A DNA stretch of 64,000 nucleotides from SSF26 sp037443945 (GCA_037443945.1 JBBINH010000002.1:129503-193502), one strand, 5' to 3'. Shown: positions 9,296 to 18,513, counted from the stretch's first letter. The notes: generated from the sequence alone by a model not told the origin. Numbers and translations: made by a program.

Positions 9296-10373
9296 AATCC
9301 TCCATGTGGTCGGCGCCCGACCCAACTTTATGAAGGCAGCGCCCGTGATGCGGGCGCTGGCCGTCTATGAACAGGTGCAGCAAACGCTGGTCCATACAGG
9401 TCAGCATTACGACGCCACCATGTCGGATGTCTTTTTCGCCCAGTTGGGTCTGCCGGAACCGACGGTCAACCTGGGGGTGGGATCGGGCAGCCATGCCGTG
9501 CAGACGGCCCAGATTATGCTGCGGTTGGAGGAGGTGCTGCAGCAGCGGCGACCCGATTGGGTGGTGGTGTACGGCGATGTCAATTCGACCGTAGCGGCGG
9601 CCCTTGTCTGCGCCAAGTTGCTCATCCCCGTGGCCCATGTCGAAGCGGGACTGCGTTCTTTTGACCGCACCATGCCCGAAGAGATCAATCGGGTGCTGAC
9701 CGATCAGATCGCCGATCTGCTTTTCACCCCTTCGGCCGATGGCGACGCCAATTTGCGGCGCGAAGGGATAGCGCCGGAGAAAATCCACTGCGTGGGCAAT
9801 GTCATGATCGATACCCTGGTGCGGTTGTTGCCGATGACGGCTGCGTGCTGGCAGAACGGCTCGTTGCAGCCCTGGCGTGAGCGCTCCTATGTGCTGGTCA
9901 CCTTGCATCGGCCCGCCAATGTGGACGATCCGACGATGCTGGCGGGGCTGATGACGGCTTTGGCCGCCATCGGTCGCCGTGTGCCTGTGTTGTTCCCGCT
10001 CCATCCGCGCACCCGGCGGCGGCTGGAGGCGTTCGGCCTGAACGTGGCCGGGTCGGGCGTCCATCTGTGGGAGCCGCTCTCGTATCTCGACTTTCTGGCC
10101 TTGCAAAGCCGGGCGGCGTTGGTTATCACCGATTCAGGCGGTATTCAGGAGGAAACGACCTATCTCGGCGTGCCTTGCCTGACCGTACGCGACAACACCG
10201 AACGGCCTATCACGGTGACGATGGGGACGAACATCCTCGTCGGCCGCGATCCGGCGCGATTGCAGGCCGAGGCGCATCGTATCCTCGACGGCGATGTCAA
10301 GAGGGGGACCGTACCACCGTTGTGGGATGGTCGCGCTGCGGAACGGGTGGCCGCCATTCTCAGCCGCCTATGA
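9288..10373 (+). CDS. wecB: UDP-N-acetylglucosamine 2-epimerase
   Basis: A 361-aa non-hydrolysing epimerase that interconverts UDP-GlcNAc and UDP-ManNAc in the cytosol. Family hallmarks are the opening VVGARPNFMKAAP, TGQHYD, HVEAGLRSFDRTMPEEINR and DSGGIQEE near the C-terminus. Length is normal for WecB/MnaA. It starts 8 bp inside the upstream oxidoreductase gene and its stop overlaps the ATG of the heparinase-like gene, so it is translated as part of the operon. UDP-ManNAc could be incorporated directly or be oxidised; the dehydrogenase at 26046 is more like the UDP-GlcNAc type, so a UDP-ManNAcA route is not proven. Confidence 0.93.
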   Translation: MPEILHVVGARPNFMKAAPVMRALAVYEQVQQTLVHTGQHYDATMSDVFFAQLGLPEPTVNLGVGSGSHAVQTAQIMLRLEEVLQQRRPDWVVVYGDVNSTVAAALVCAKLLIPVAHVEAGLRSFDRTMPEEINRVLTDQIADLLFTPSADGDANLRREGIAPEKIHCVGNVMIDTLVRLLPMTAACWQNGSLQPWRERSYVLVTLHRPANVDDPTMLAGLMTALAAIGRRVPVLFPLHPRTRRRLEAFGLNVAGSGVHLWEPLSYLDFLALQSRAALVITDSGGIQEETTYLGVPCLTVRDNTERPITVTMGTNILVGRDPARLQAEAHRILDGDVKRGTVPPLWDGRAAERVAAILSRL

Positions 10374-12547
10374 GAGAGCGTCTGCGACTGCCGCTTAGCC
10401 TGTGGCGGCATTTTGGCCTGCGCTGGCTGCTGTTTCGCCTGGGCTATGCCGCCCGCCGCCGTGCCGGCTGGTATCGGTGGCGTTATCCGGTGACAACCTG
10501 GGATGACCATCCGCCGCAGGCCTGGCTGGCCGACCCCGCCCTGGCCGTGCCGGCGGCCTACGGTCGCTATCGTCGCACTCAGGCCCCGCCCTTTTTCTTT
10601 GCGCCGGACGATCGGCCGCGCTTGGCGCCGTTTTTTCCTGCCTGGGATGCCGGGGCCGTTCTTGCGCCGTTGGCCGAGGCAGCCGCCCTGGGCGAGGGGC
10701 GCTGGCGTCTGTTCGGTGGTCTGTGGCTGGAGCTGGGTTGGCCTCCGGACTGGCATCGTCATCCGTGGACGGGCCAGACCTTTCCGGCGACCACGCATTG
10801 GAGTGCCATCGACGAGTTCGCCCAGGGGGATATCAAACTGGTGTGGGAGCCGGCCCGCTTCGGCGTGACCTTTGTCCTGGTGCGGGCTTACTGGCGCACC
10901 GGCGACCCTCTGTGGGCGGAGCTGTTCTGGCAGCTGGTTGCCGGCTGGCGTCAGGCCAATCCGCCGCAGGCGGGGGTGCACTGGCATTCGGGCCAGGAGG
11001 TGGCCTTGCGCCTCCTGGCCTGGTGTTTTGGGCTCTACGGTTTCCTCGATGCCCCGGCCACTACCGATGAGCGTTTGCTCATGTTGGCCCAGATGGTGGC
11101 CGTTTCCGGCCGGCGTTTGGAGGCCACCCTGGACTACGGTCTCAGCCAACAAAACAATCACGGGCTTAGCGAGGGTGTCGGTTTGTGGACCATCGGTCTG
11201 TTGTTTCCCGAATTGCGGGCGGCAGAACGTTGGCGACGTCGCGGACAGGCGGTGCTGGAACGCCACACGCGGCGTCTGTTCTACGAGGACGGCGCTTTTG
11301 CCCAGCATTCGTTCAATTACGAACGTCTGGCCCTCCACGCCCTCATTTGGGCGGTGCGTTTGGGGGATGTGGTCGGCCGGCCTCTCAGCGCCGACCTGCG
11401 GCACACGCTGGCGCAGGCGGCGCTGTTTTTGCGCCGTTTTCAGGACGAGCGCACGGGTTATCTCCCCAACTACGGCCAGAACGACGGGGCGCTGCTGTTA
11501 CCGTTGAGCAATGTCGACCATCGCGATTTCCGCCCCGTTATCCAGGTGGCCCACTACCTGGGCACCGGCACGTTGTGTTATGAGGAGGGCCCATGGGACG
11601 AGGACCTCTTGTGGTTGGTGGGGCCGGAAGCGCTTCAGGCCCGGCGGGAGTCCCATCCCCCTATGGACGCCAGCACGGTTTCGGGCTATCACGTGTTGCG
11701 CGACCGGTCTGGCTTCGTGTTCTTGCGTTGTGGTGCCTATCGCCATCGTCCCGGCCAGGCCGATATGCTGCATCTCGATCTGTGGTGGCAGGGTCAGAAC
11801 ATCGCCCTTGATCCCGGCACCTTTAGCTATCACGCGCCGCCTCCCTGGGCGAATCCGCTCGCCCACACGGCGTTCCACAATACGATCACCGTGGACGGCG
11901 CCGATCAGATGCGTCGTTATGGGCGTTTTCTGTGGTTGCCGTGGGTGCAGGGTCGGTTGACCTGGCATTGTCGTGTGTCCGCCGGTTCGTTGGCCTGGTG
12001 GCAAGGCGAACACGACGGTTTTCGCCGTTTGGGTGTGCGCTATCGTCGCGGGGTGGCGCGATTGGGCGGGGAGGTCTGGGTTGTGCTCGATGCGCTTGCA
12101 GACAAGTCCGGCCTCGCGCACGAGTATCGCCTGCATTGGCTGTTGCCGGATGTGCCCTATGAGTGGGATCCGGTTGCCTCCCGGCTTTGGCTCCACACCC
12201 CTGCCGGGGACTATGTTCTGAGCTGGGCGCCGCCCGAAGGTGCGGCACAGGCGTCGCTGGTGCGGGCCGATGCGGAGTCTCCGCGCGGGTGGTGGGCGCC
12301 CTATTATGCCTGCAGGGCCCCGGCGCTCTCGCTCGCGGTGGTGCAACGGGGCGCCCAGGCTCATTTTGTCACCGTCCTGGCGCCGGGATCGGCGACCATC
12401 GGGGTATACCGGGAGCTGATCGAGGTGGAGGGTGCCGGCTATCGGGCGATGTTGTCCCTGAGACCGACAAGCACCGGGGCGTTGGTCTCGCATATCGAGT
12501 TGATCGGGTCGCGCAGCGAGACTTTGACCGTGGTGCCTTCTGTGTGA
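10370..12547 (+). CDS. Heparinase II/III-family polysaccharide lyase-like protein
   Basis: A 725-aa protein. The first about 450 residues form an alpha/alpha toroid-like region with NNHGLSEGVGLWTIGLLFPE and YERLALHALIWAVRL; the C-terminal part is the heparinase II/III beta domain, with LDLWWQGQNIALDPGTFSYH and FHNTITVDGADQM. Lyases of this family cleave uronic-acid-containing polysaccharides. No signal peptide is evident: the start MRERLRLPLSLWRHFG is basic, so the protein may be cytoplasmic or membrane-associated. ATG 10370 overlaps the WecB stop. In similar loci these genes sit with the bi-domain oxidoreductase, as here; the role could be trimming or quality control of the glycan. Confidence 0.85.
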   Translation: MRERLRLPLSLWRHFGLRWLLFRLGYAARRRAGWYRWRYPVTTWDDHPPQAWLADPALAVPAAYGRYRRTQAPPFFFAPDDRPRLAPFFPAWDAGAVLAPLAEAAALGEGRWRLFGGLWLELGWPPDWHRHPWTGQTFPATTHWSAIDEFAQGDIKLVWEPARFGVTFVLVRAYWRTGDPLWAELFWQLVAGWRQANPPQAGVHWHSGQEVALRLLAWCFGLYGFLDAPATTDERLLMLAQMVAVSGRRLEATLDYGLSQQNNHGLSEGVGLWTIGLLFPELRAAERWRRRGQAVLERHTRRLFYEDGAFAQHSFNYERLALHALIWAVRLGDVVGRPLSADLRHTLAQAALFLRRFQDERTGYLPNYGQNDGALLLPLSNVDHRDFRPVIQVAHYLGTGTLCYEEGPWDEDLLWLVGPEALQARRESHPPMDASTVSGYHVLRDRSGFVFLRCGAYRHRPGQADMLHLDLWWQGQNIALDPGTFSYHAPPPWANPLAHTAFHNTITVDGADQMRRYGRFLWLPWVQGRLTWHCRVSAGSLAWWQGEHDGFRRLGVRYRRGVARLGGEVWVVLDALADKSGLAHEYRLHWLLPDVPYEWDPVASRLWLHTPAGDYVLSWAPPEGAAQASLVRADAESPRGWWAPYYACRAPALSLAVVQRGAQAHFVTVLAPGSATIGVYRELIEVEGAGYRAMLSLRPTSTGALVSHIELIGSRSETLTVVPSV

Positions 12548-12564
12548 GAGGGGTGGAGCGGGTT

Positions 12565-13785
12565 ATGGCACGTCATTATCTTCTCATCCATCAGGCTTTT
12601 GTGGGTCCGGGCGAGGCCGGCGGCACCCGGCATTATGAGCTGGCGCGGCATTGCGCTGCGGCCGGCCATCGCTTTACCATCGTGGCCAGCCCGGTCAGTT
12701 ACCTTTCCGGCCGGGAAGCGACCGGAGCCACGGGGGAAGTGGCGCCCGGCGTCTATGTCATGCGTGCCTATACGCCGGCGACATTGCATCGCAGTTTCTT
12801 GTGGCGTCTCGTAAGTTTTCTCGGTTTTATGATGGCGGCCACGCTGACGGCATGGCGCGCCGGTCGGGTGGATGTGGTGATAGGGACCACGCCGCCTTTA
12901 TTCCAGGCCTTCTCGGCCTGGGCCGTGGCCCGGCTGCGCCGACGGCCTTTCCTGCTCGAGGTGCGCGATCTGTGGCCCCAATTTGCCGTGGATATGGGCC
13001 TGCTGACCCAGCCGTTGCTCATTGCCCTGGCCCGCAGGGCGGAGGCCTTTCTCTACCGTCAGGCTGATCATCTACTGGTCAATTCGCCGGCCTATCGCGA
13101 CTATCTGATCGGCCGGGCCGTGCCCCCGGCCAAGATCGCCTTCATCCCAAACGGGGTGGACCCGACGATGTTCGATCCCGAAGACCGCGGTGAGGCCTGG
13201 CGCGAGCGGTGGCAATTGGCTCACCGCTTTGTGGTGACCTATGCCGGCGCTCTGGGTCCGGCCAACGACATCCCCACGTTGCTGCGGGCAGCGGCGCGGC
13301 TGCGCGAGCGGGCCGATATCCACTTCCTGCTCGTCGGGGACGGTAAGGAGCGTCCGCACCTGGAGGCCCAGGCTGCAGCCCAGGGGTTGACGAACGTGAC
13401 GTTTACCGGCACCGTGCCCAAAGACCAGATGCCCATGGTCCTGGCCGCCAGCGATGCCTGTGTGGCCATTCTCCGGGATATCCCGTCGTTTCGCACGACC
13501 TATCCCAACAAGGTGTTCGACTACATGGCTGCCGGCCGACCGACCATCCTGGCGATTGACGGCGTCATTCGTCGGGTGATCGAAACGGCAGGAGCCGGGG
13601 TGTTCGTGCCGCCGGGCGACGACGCCGCCCTGGCCGCTGCCGTGCTCCGGCTGGCCGCCGACCGGGAGGCCTGTCGGGTCATGGGCGAGGCCGGCCGTCG
13701 CTATGTCGTGGCTCATTTTCATCGCCAGGAACAGGCCGATGCCTTCTGTCGGTTGTTAGGACAATTGGCTGCCAGGGAACGATGA
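12565..13785 (+). CDS. GT4-family glycosyltransferase (WbuB/WcaI-like)
   Basis: A 406-aa GT4 enzyme. It opens with RHYLLIHQAFVGPGEAGGTR, has the WbuB-type central motif LLEVRDLWPQFAVDMG, then FIPNGVDPTMFDP, and the C-terminal donor site TYPNKVFDYMAAGRPTILAIDG. Enzymes of this group add an amino sugar early in O-antigen or capsule repeat-unit assembly. ATG 12565 is chosen because GGAGCGGG lies 8 nt upstream and the homologous N-terminus starts there. Its end overlaps the initiating sugar-phosphate transferase by 4 bp (ATGA), which fits a role as the second step after that enzyme. Confidence 0.87.
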   Translation: MARHYLLIHQAFVGPGEAGGTRHYELARHCAAAGHRFTIVASPVSYLSGREATGATGEVAPGVYVMRAYTPATLHRSFLWRLVSFLGFMMAATLTAWRAGRVDVVIGTTPPLFQAFSAWAVARLRRRPFLLEVRDLWPQFAVDMGLLTQPLLIALARRAEAFLYRQADHLLVNSPAYRDYLIGRAVPPAKIAFIPNGVDPTMFDPEDRGEAWRERWQLAHRFVVTYAGALGPANDIPTLLRAAARLRERADIHFLLVGDGKERPHLEAQAAAQGLTNVTFTGTVPKDQMPMVLAASDACVAILRDIPSFRTTYPNKVFDYMAAGRPTILAIDGVIRRVIETAGAGVFVPPGDDAALAAAVLRLAADREACRVMGEAGRRYVVAHFHRQEQADAFCRLLGQLAARER

Positions 13786-14399
13786 GCGATTTCTACCGTC
13801 GTCGGGGTAAACGCCTGTTCGATCTGGCGCTCACGGTGCCGGCCTTGATCCTGCTTGGTCCTCTGCTGCTGGTGTTGGCCTTGCTTGTGCGCTGGCAATT
13901 GGGCACACCGGTCTTGTTTCGCCAGCAGCGGCCCGGTCTACACGGCCGACCTTTTTGGCTTTATAAGTTTCGGACCATGACCGAAGCTCGGGATGTCGAA
14001 GGCCGGCTATTGCCGGATGAGCAACGTCTGACGCCTTTCGGCCGGTTTTTGCGCAGTACCAGTCTGGATGAATTGCCGGAATTGTTCAATGTGCTGCGCG
14101 GGGAGATGAGCCTGGTGGGGCCGCGACCGCTGCTTATGGCTTATCTGGAGCGTTACACGCCCACCCAACGGCGTCGGCACGAGGTCCGACCCGGCCTCAC
14201 CGGATGGGCGCAGATCAACGGTCGTAATGCCCTCGATTGGCCGCAGCGTCTGGCCCTGGATGTGTGGTACGTGGACCATCTTTCCTTTGGTCTGGATCTG
14301 CGCATCATGCTCATCACCCTGGTGAAAATTTGGCGTCGCGAGGGCATTAGCGAACCGGGACAGGCGACGATGCGCGAATTCCAGGGCGAAGGGTCATGA
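13782..14399 (+). CDS. pglC: Phosphoglycosyl transferase, PglC-like initiating sugar transferase
   Basis: A 205-aa small monotopic phosphoglycosyl transferase. One hydrophobic N-terminal segment (about residues 12-36) is followed by the catalytic core: KFRTMT at residues 62-67, the Asp-Glu dyad at D96-E97 in SLDELPE, and MSLVGPRPLL. These enzymes transfer sugar-1-phosphate from a UDP-sugar to undecaprenyl phosphate. The size equals PglC rather than the long WbaP/WcaJ type. PglD- and PglE-like genes follow immediately, so the donor is probably UDP-diNAc-bacillosamine, by inference from context. ATGA overlaps join it on both sides. Confidence 0.85.
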   Translation: MSDFYRRRGKRLFDLALTVPALILLGPLLLVLALLVRWQLGTPVLFRQQRPGLHGRPFWLYKFRTMTEARDVEGRLLPDEQRLTPFGRFLRSTSLDELPELFNVLRGEMSLVGPRPLLMAYLERYTPTQRRRHEVRPGLTGWAQINGRNALDWPQRLALDVWYVDHLSFGLDLRIMLITLVKIWRREGISEPGQATMREFQGEGS

Positions 14400-15052
14400 G
14401 CCAAACCGTCTTGTTGATCGGCGCTGGCGGTCATGCTCAGGTGGTGGCCGAGGCGCTCTGGCGGATGGCCGAGGCGGGTTCGCCATGGCAGCCCCTGGGC
14501 TTTGTGGATGACAACCCGCTCTTGCAGGGCTGCTCTTTCCTGGGTTTACCGGTCTTGGGACCGATAGCCACCTGGCGCGAGGTCGGCGCCGACGCGCTTG
14601 TCGTGGCCATCGGCGATAATGCCCTCCGCCGTCGGTTTTACCTGAGCTTGCAGGCGGCGGGCGCTCAGTTTGCCACCGTCGTTCATCCGCGTGCCATTGT
14701 GGCCCCCGATGTGGTCATCGGGCCCGGCAGCATGGTGCTGGCCGGGGTGGTGATCAATACGGGTTCGGTGATCGGCGCCGATGTCATCCTCAATACGGCC
14801 TGTTCTCTCGACCACCACAATCGTATCGGCGACCATGTCCATGTGGCACCGGGGGTGCACACAGGCGGCGAAGTGACCGTCGAAGAGGGCGCTTTGGTGG
14901 GCATCGGGGCGACCGTGTTGCCCCGATGCCGCCTGGGGGCCTGGAGCGTGGTAGGCGCCGGCGCCGTGGTCGTTCATGATATTCCCGTACAGGCCAAGGT
15001 CGTCGGTGTGCCGGCGCGGCCGTTATCGTCAGCTTCTGCTTCTTTACCCTAG
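14396..15052 (+). CDS. pglD: PglD/NeuD-like sugar O/N-acetyltransferase
   Basis: A 218-aa two-domain acyltransferase. Residues 1-95 form a Rossmann-like sugar-nucleotide domain (LLIGAGGHAQVVAEAL); residues about 96-210 form a left-handed beta helix of hexapeptide repeats. The catalytic His of PglD corresponds to H140 in LDHHNRIGDHVHVAPG. PglD acetylates the C4 amine of the UDP-4-amino sugar made by PglE. NeuD-type sialic O-acetyltransferases share this architecture, but the flanking PglC- and PglE-like genes favour the bacillosamine route. Start overlaps the upstream stop. Confidence 0.85.
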   Translation: MSQTVLLIGAGGHAQVVAEALWRMAEAGSPWQPLGFVDDNPLLQGCSFLGLPVLGPIATWREVGADALVVAIGDNALRRRFYLSLQAAGAQFATVVHPRAIVAPDVVIGPGSMVLAGVVINTGSVIGADVILNTACSLDHHNRIGDHVHVAPGVHTGGEVTVEEGALVGIGATVLPRCRLGAWSVVGAGAVVVHDIPVQAKVVGVPARPLSSASASLP

Positions 15053-15061
15053 GCGGTTTTG

Positions 15062-16255
15062 ATGTCTACCGATCCGATTGCCATTCCCATGTCCGCCCCC
15101 GATCTGACGGAGAGCGAACGGGCTGCCGTGGCCGCCGTGCTGGCCACGCCGTTCCTCAGCATCGGTCCGCAGATCGAGGCTTTTGAACGCGCGTTCGCCG
15201 CCTATGTGGGCACGCGCCATGCCGTTGGCGTCAATAGCGGCACCAGCGGTTTGCACCTGGCCGTCATTGCCGCCGGCGTCGGCGAAGGGGACCTGGTGAT
15301 CACGACGCCCTTTTCGTTTATCGCCTCCGCCAATTGTATCCTCTACGAGCGAGGCATTCCCGTGTTTGTGGATGTGGATCCGCTGACGGGCAATCTCGAT
15401 CCGGAACAGGTTGTGGCCGCCGTTGACGACCTGATGACCGGTTCACTCCAGGCCAACCGCTGGCTGCCGCCGGCGTTGCGAGAAGGGAAGACCAGCCGGG
15501 GTGTGCTGAAAGCGCTGCTGCCGGTTCATGCCTATGGTCAACCCGCCGCCATGGACCCGCTGATGGCGGTGGCCCGGCGCTACGGCTTGACCGTCATCGA
15601 AGATGCCTGTGAGGCCATCGGTGCCGCCTATCGCCATCGTCGCGCCGGGACCTTGGGGCACATCGCCGTCTTCGCCTTTTATCCCAACAAGCAGATGACC
15701 ACCGGTGAGGGGGGCATGATCGTCACCGAGCGGTCGGATTGGGCGGCGTTGTTCCGGTCTTTGCGCAATCAGGGGCGCGATGTGTTCGATGCCTGGCTCA
15801 ATCATACCCGGTTGGGTTATAACTACCGGCTCGACGAGATGAGCGCCGCCTTGGGGCTGGCACAGTTGCAACGCCTGGAGGAGCTGCTGAGCAAACGGGC
15901 GCGCGTGGCGGCGTGGTATACCGAACGCCTGGCCGGCGCCGAGTTTTTCCAGACCCCCACGATCGTGGCCGATACCACACGGATGTCGTGGTTTGTCTAT
16001 GTGGTGCGGGTGCGGCCGCCCCTGCGTCGGGATGAGGTCATGCGCCGCTTGGCGGCCGTCGGCATCCCCAGCCGTCCCTATTTCACGCCGATCCATCTGC
16101 AGCCGTTCTATCGCCGGCGGTTCGGCTTTGCCCCCGGCGATTTTCCCGTCACCGAGCATCTGGGGGAGGTCTCGCTGGCCTTGCCTTTTTCGGGTGTGAT
16201 GAGCGAAGATCAGGTGGATCGCGTGTGCACGGTCCTGCTCCAGATGACCCCCTGA
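15062..16255 (+). CDS. pglE: DegT/DnrJ/EryC1-family aminotransferase, PglE-like
   Basis: A 397-aa PLP-dependent sugar aminotransferase. The PLP lysine is K210 in YPNKQMTTGEGG; EDACEAIGA provides the cofactor-ring Asp, and NSGTSGLHLA binds phosphate. Enzymes of this family aminate UDP-4-keto-6-deoxy-sugars using glutamate. Placed after PglC- and PglD-like genes it most likely makes UDP-4-amino-GlcNAc from the product of the 4,6-dehydratase encoded at 32750. ATG 15062 follows a TTG one codon earlier. No strong ribosome site is seen. The 89 bp downstream contain a probable promoter for the next gene. Confidence 0.88.
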   Translation: MSTDPIAIPMSAPDLTESERAAVAAVLATPFLSIGPQIEAFERAFAAYVGTRHAVGVNSGTSGLHLAVIAAGVGEGDLVITTPFSFIASANCILYERGIPVFVDVDPLTGNLDPEQVVAAVDDLMTGSLQANRWLPPALREGKTSRGVLKALLPVHAYGQPAAMDPLMAVARRYGLTVIEDACEAIGAAYRHRRAGTLGHIAVFAFYPNKQMTTGEGGMIVTERSDWAALFRSLRNQGRDVFDAWLNHTRLGYNYRLDEMSAALGLAQLQRLEELLSKRARVAAWYTERLAGAEFFQTPTIVADTTRMSWFVYVVRVRPPLRRDEVMRRLAAVGIPSRPYFTPIHLQPFYRRRFGFAPGDFPVTEHLGEVSLALPFSGVMSEDQVDRVCTVLLQMTP

Positions 16256-16282
16256 AACCGGCCGAGCTGCGTTGGGGCCGTT

Positions 16283-16311
16283 TTGCCGTGTGGCCCTATC
16301 TGGGGTAGGAT
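16283..16311 (+). promoter_or_regulatory. Putative promoter for the Wzc-like gene
   Basis: TTGCCG at 16283-16288 and TAGGAT at 16306-16311 are separated by 17 bp, in the only gap of the first half of the cluster. A start near 16318 would leave a short leader with the ribosome site GAAGGAG at 16332-16338. The -10 box is imperfect. Confidence 0.45.
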
Positions 16312-16344
16312 AGGCCGTTCTTAATCTTTCCGAAGGAGTTGGTT

Positions 16345-18513
16345 ATGCTGCTGCGCGAAGTCTTGCTCATCATAGGGCGTCGGGCATGGTTACTGGCCTT
16401 AGGTCTCGTCATCGGTAGCCTGATCGCCTATTGGCAGGTTACATCCGCACCGTTCCTGTACGAAGCCGATGCCGGTGTGGTTCTGGTGCGGCGTTCGACC
16501 GAGGTCAAATTAGAACCCCGGTTTCAAACCTCGATTATCGATGAGTTGAACACCACGGATCGCACCAACAGTGGCCTTCAGACATTGGCCGCCCTGGTCA
16601 CCAACGAGGCCATTGCCCGCGCTGTGTTTCGCGAGATGCAGGATTCGTTGCCCGCGCGTGTCGAAACTCCTCAGGATTTGCTGCGTTTTATCTCCAGCGA
16701 AGTGCGGAGCGGCGTTATTCGCGTCAAAGCGCGGGCGCTCGACCCACAGTTTGCGACCGACCTCGCCAACACCTGGGCCGATCACTATGCCCGCTATGTC
16801 AATCGTCTTTATGCCGGTCAGGTCTTGAACACCGATTTGAGCGCTCAGGTGGAAGAAGCCCGTCGCCGTTATGAGGAAGCGCAGGCGGCTTTGGTGGCTT
16901 TCCTCAAGGCGGATCAAACGGCTACGCTGGAGAGCCGTTTGCAGGAAAGGCGGGCTACTCTGGACCGGCTTTTGCAGCTACGGGCCGAGGAACGAGCCGG
17001 TAATCTGCAGCGGTTGTATGAGCGGCGTCAACAGGCGCAGAATGTGTTGGGCGATGCCCTGGTGTTGCGCGACCTCCTGAGCGCCTCCGGTTCCTCGGCT
17101 GCCGATGCGGCCAATACGTTGGCCCTGCTGAGCTTGCAAGTCACTGCCATTGAGAGCGGGGTCAGCCCCGTCCTGAGCCTGGCGGGAGGCGAGACCGGCT
17201 CACAACCTCCGGAAAGGTCTAGCGGTGCCAGCTTACAGTTCAATTTTACGCCTCGCACCCTCACCGATGTCGCCGTTTCGGCCGAAGCGTTGCGGGCCGA
17301 TCTGGATCATCTTATTGGGGTTCTGCAAAATCGCATCGCCGCTTATGAGGCCGAGATCGCCGAACTGACCCGGTCCTCCGTCGATGCGAATGCCTCTGAT
17401 TTGGATCCGGAGTTGCAGGCGCTTTTCGCCGAAGTGGCCTTTCTGCAAGCTCAGATCGCCGAACAGAAAAGCCGTCGCGAACAGCTCGAAAACGAACGCG
17501 ATCGTCTTTGGGAAAGCTATAACCTGATGGCCAATGCCTCGCAAGAGGTGCTATTGACCACCTCCACCAGCGACGGCACGGTTCTCCGCTTTGCCATTCC
17601 GGCCACGGTGCCGCGGCGTCCTGTGCAGTCGTCTCCCATCCAGGCCACCATGCTCGGTGGTTTGGTGGGCCTCATCGTGGCCATGGTCTTGGTCTTTGGC
17701 CTGGAGCTGATCGATAACCGCGTGCGCACGCGCGAGGATGTGGAAACGGTTCTGGAATTGCCCGTGTTAGGCGTTGTGCCCAAGGGCAAAACCGGTGACG
17801 GCAAACAACCGATTGCCCTGGCCCATCCGCAGGCTCCGGTGGCCGAAGGGGTGCGTTTTGTGCGGGCGGCCCTCGAAGCGGTGCCGACACCGCCCCGCTC
17901 GTTGTTGATCACGAGTATGGGGGAGGGCCAGGGCAAGACGACCGTGGCAGCCAATCTGGCTGCGGTCAGCGCCGCCGCAGGGCTTTCGGTGATCCTGGTG
18001 GATGCCAATTTCCGCAACCCGCAGTTGCATACGCTCTTTGGGCTTTCCGACCAGCGCGGGTTGCTGCCCATGCTCATGGCCAACCACGCCAACCCGGAAG
18101 TCTATCTGCAGCCGACGGCCATACCCGGTCTGCGGGTTCTGGTCGCCGGCGGGGGTGACGGCATGGCCCCGGACTGGCTGGCCCGGCCGATCATGAAAAC
18201 CATTGTGGAGACGGCGATGGGTCTGGCCGATCTGGTCATTCTGGATACCTCGGCGGCGCGGATGTTCACCGAGCCGCTGACCCTGGCCGGGTTGGTGGAG
18301 GGTGTTGTCTTGGTCATCCGACCCGGCAAGGCGACGGTACCCGAAATCCAGCATTTTCGGCAAAGCCTGGCTGCTGTGAATGCCCATTTGCTCGGTGTCG
18401 TTCTCAACGGTGTGCCCGCAGGTTGGCGGCTGCGTGCCACCCGTACGCGTGCGGGGAGTGGTTCTCTGCCTCGTTCCTCCCCATCCGAACGCCTGGTCCC
18501 CGACCTTAAGTGA
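16345..18513 (+). CDS. Wzc-like chain-length regulator fused to a BY-kinase-type ATPase
   Basis: A 722-aa inner-membrane protein with membrane segments near residues 10-30 and 435-457 flanking a Wzz-type periplasmic coiled-coil domain. A CpsD/Wzc-type ATPase domain follows: Walker A at residues 524-534 (SMGEGQGKTTV) and a Walker A' region with DAN at 553-555 where the family usually has Asp-Ala-Asp. Wzc proteins control chain length and export through cycles of tyrosine autophosphorylation, but the C-terminus here (SSPSERLVPDLK) has no tyrosine cluster. The start is ATG 16345, 6 nt after GAAGGAG. The next gene overlaps by 4 bp. Confidence 0.88.
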   Translation: MLLREVLLIIGRRAWLLALGLVIGSLIAYWQVTSAPFLYEADAGVVLVRRSTEVKLEPRFQTSIIDELNTTDRTNSGLQTLAALVTNEAIARAVFREMQDSLPARVETPQDLLRFISSEVRSGVIRVKARALDPQFATDLANTWADHYARYVNRLYAGQVLNTDLSAQVEEARRRYEEAQAALVAFLKADQTATLESRLQERRATLDRLLQLRAEERAGNLQRLYERRQQAQNVLGDALVLRDLLSASGSSAADAANTLALLSLQVTAIESGVSPVLSLAGGETGSQPPERSSGASLQFNFTPRTLTDVAVSAEALRADLDHLIGVLQNRIAAYEAEIAELTRSSVDANASDLDPELQALFAEVAFLQAQIAEQKSRREQLENERDRLWESYNLMANASQEVLLTTSTSDGTVLRFAIPATVPRRPVQSSPIQATMLGGLVGLIVAMVLVFGLELIDNRVRTREDVETVLELPVLGVVPKGKTGDGKQPIALAHPQAPVAEGVRFVRAALEAVPTPPRSLLITSMGEGQGKTTVAANLAAVSAAAGLSVILVDANFRNPQLHTLFGLSDQRGLLPMLMANHANPEVYLQPTAIPGLRVLVAGGGDGMAPDWLARPIMKTIVETAMGLADLVILDTSAARMFTEPLTLAGLVEGVVLVIRPGKATVPEIQHFRQSLAAVNAHLLGVVLNGVPAGWRLRATRTRAGSGSLPRSSPSERLVPDLK

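Noticed and set aside
10160..11404. Antisense open frame opposite the heparinase-like gene (414 codons)
   Set aside because: Same compositional artefact; the sense strand shows family motifs throughout.
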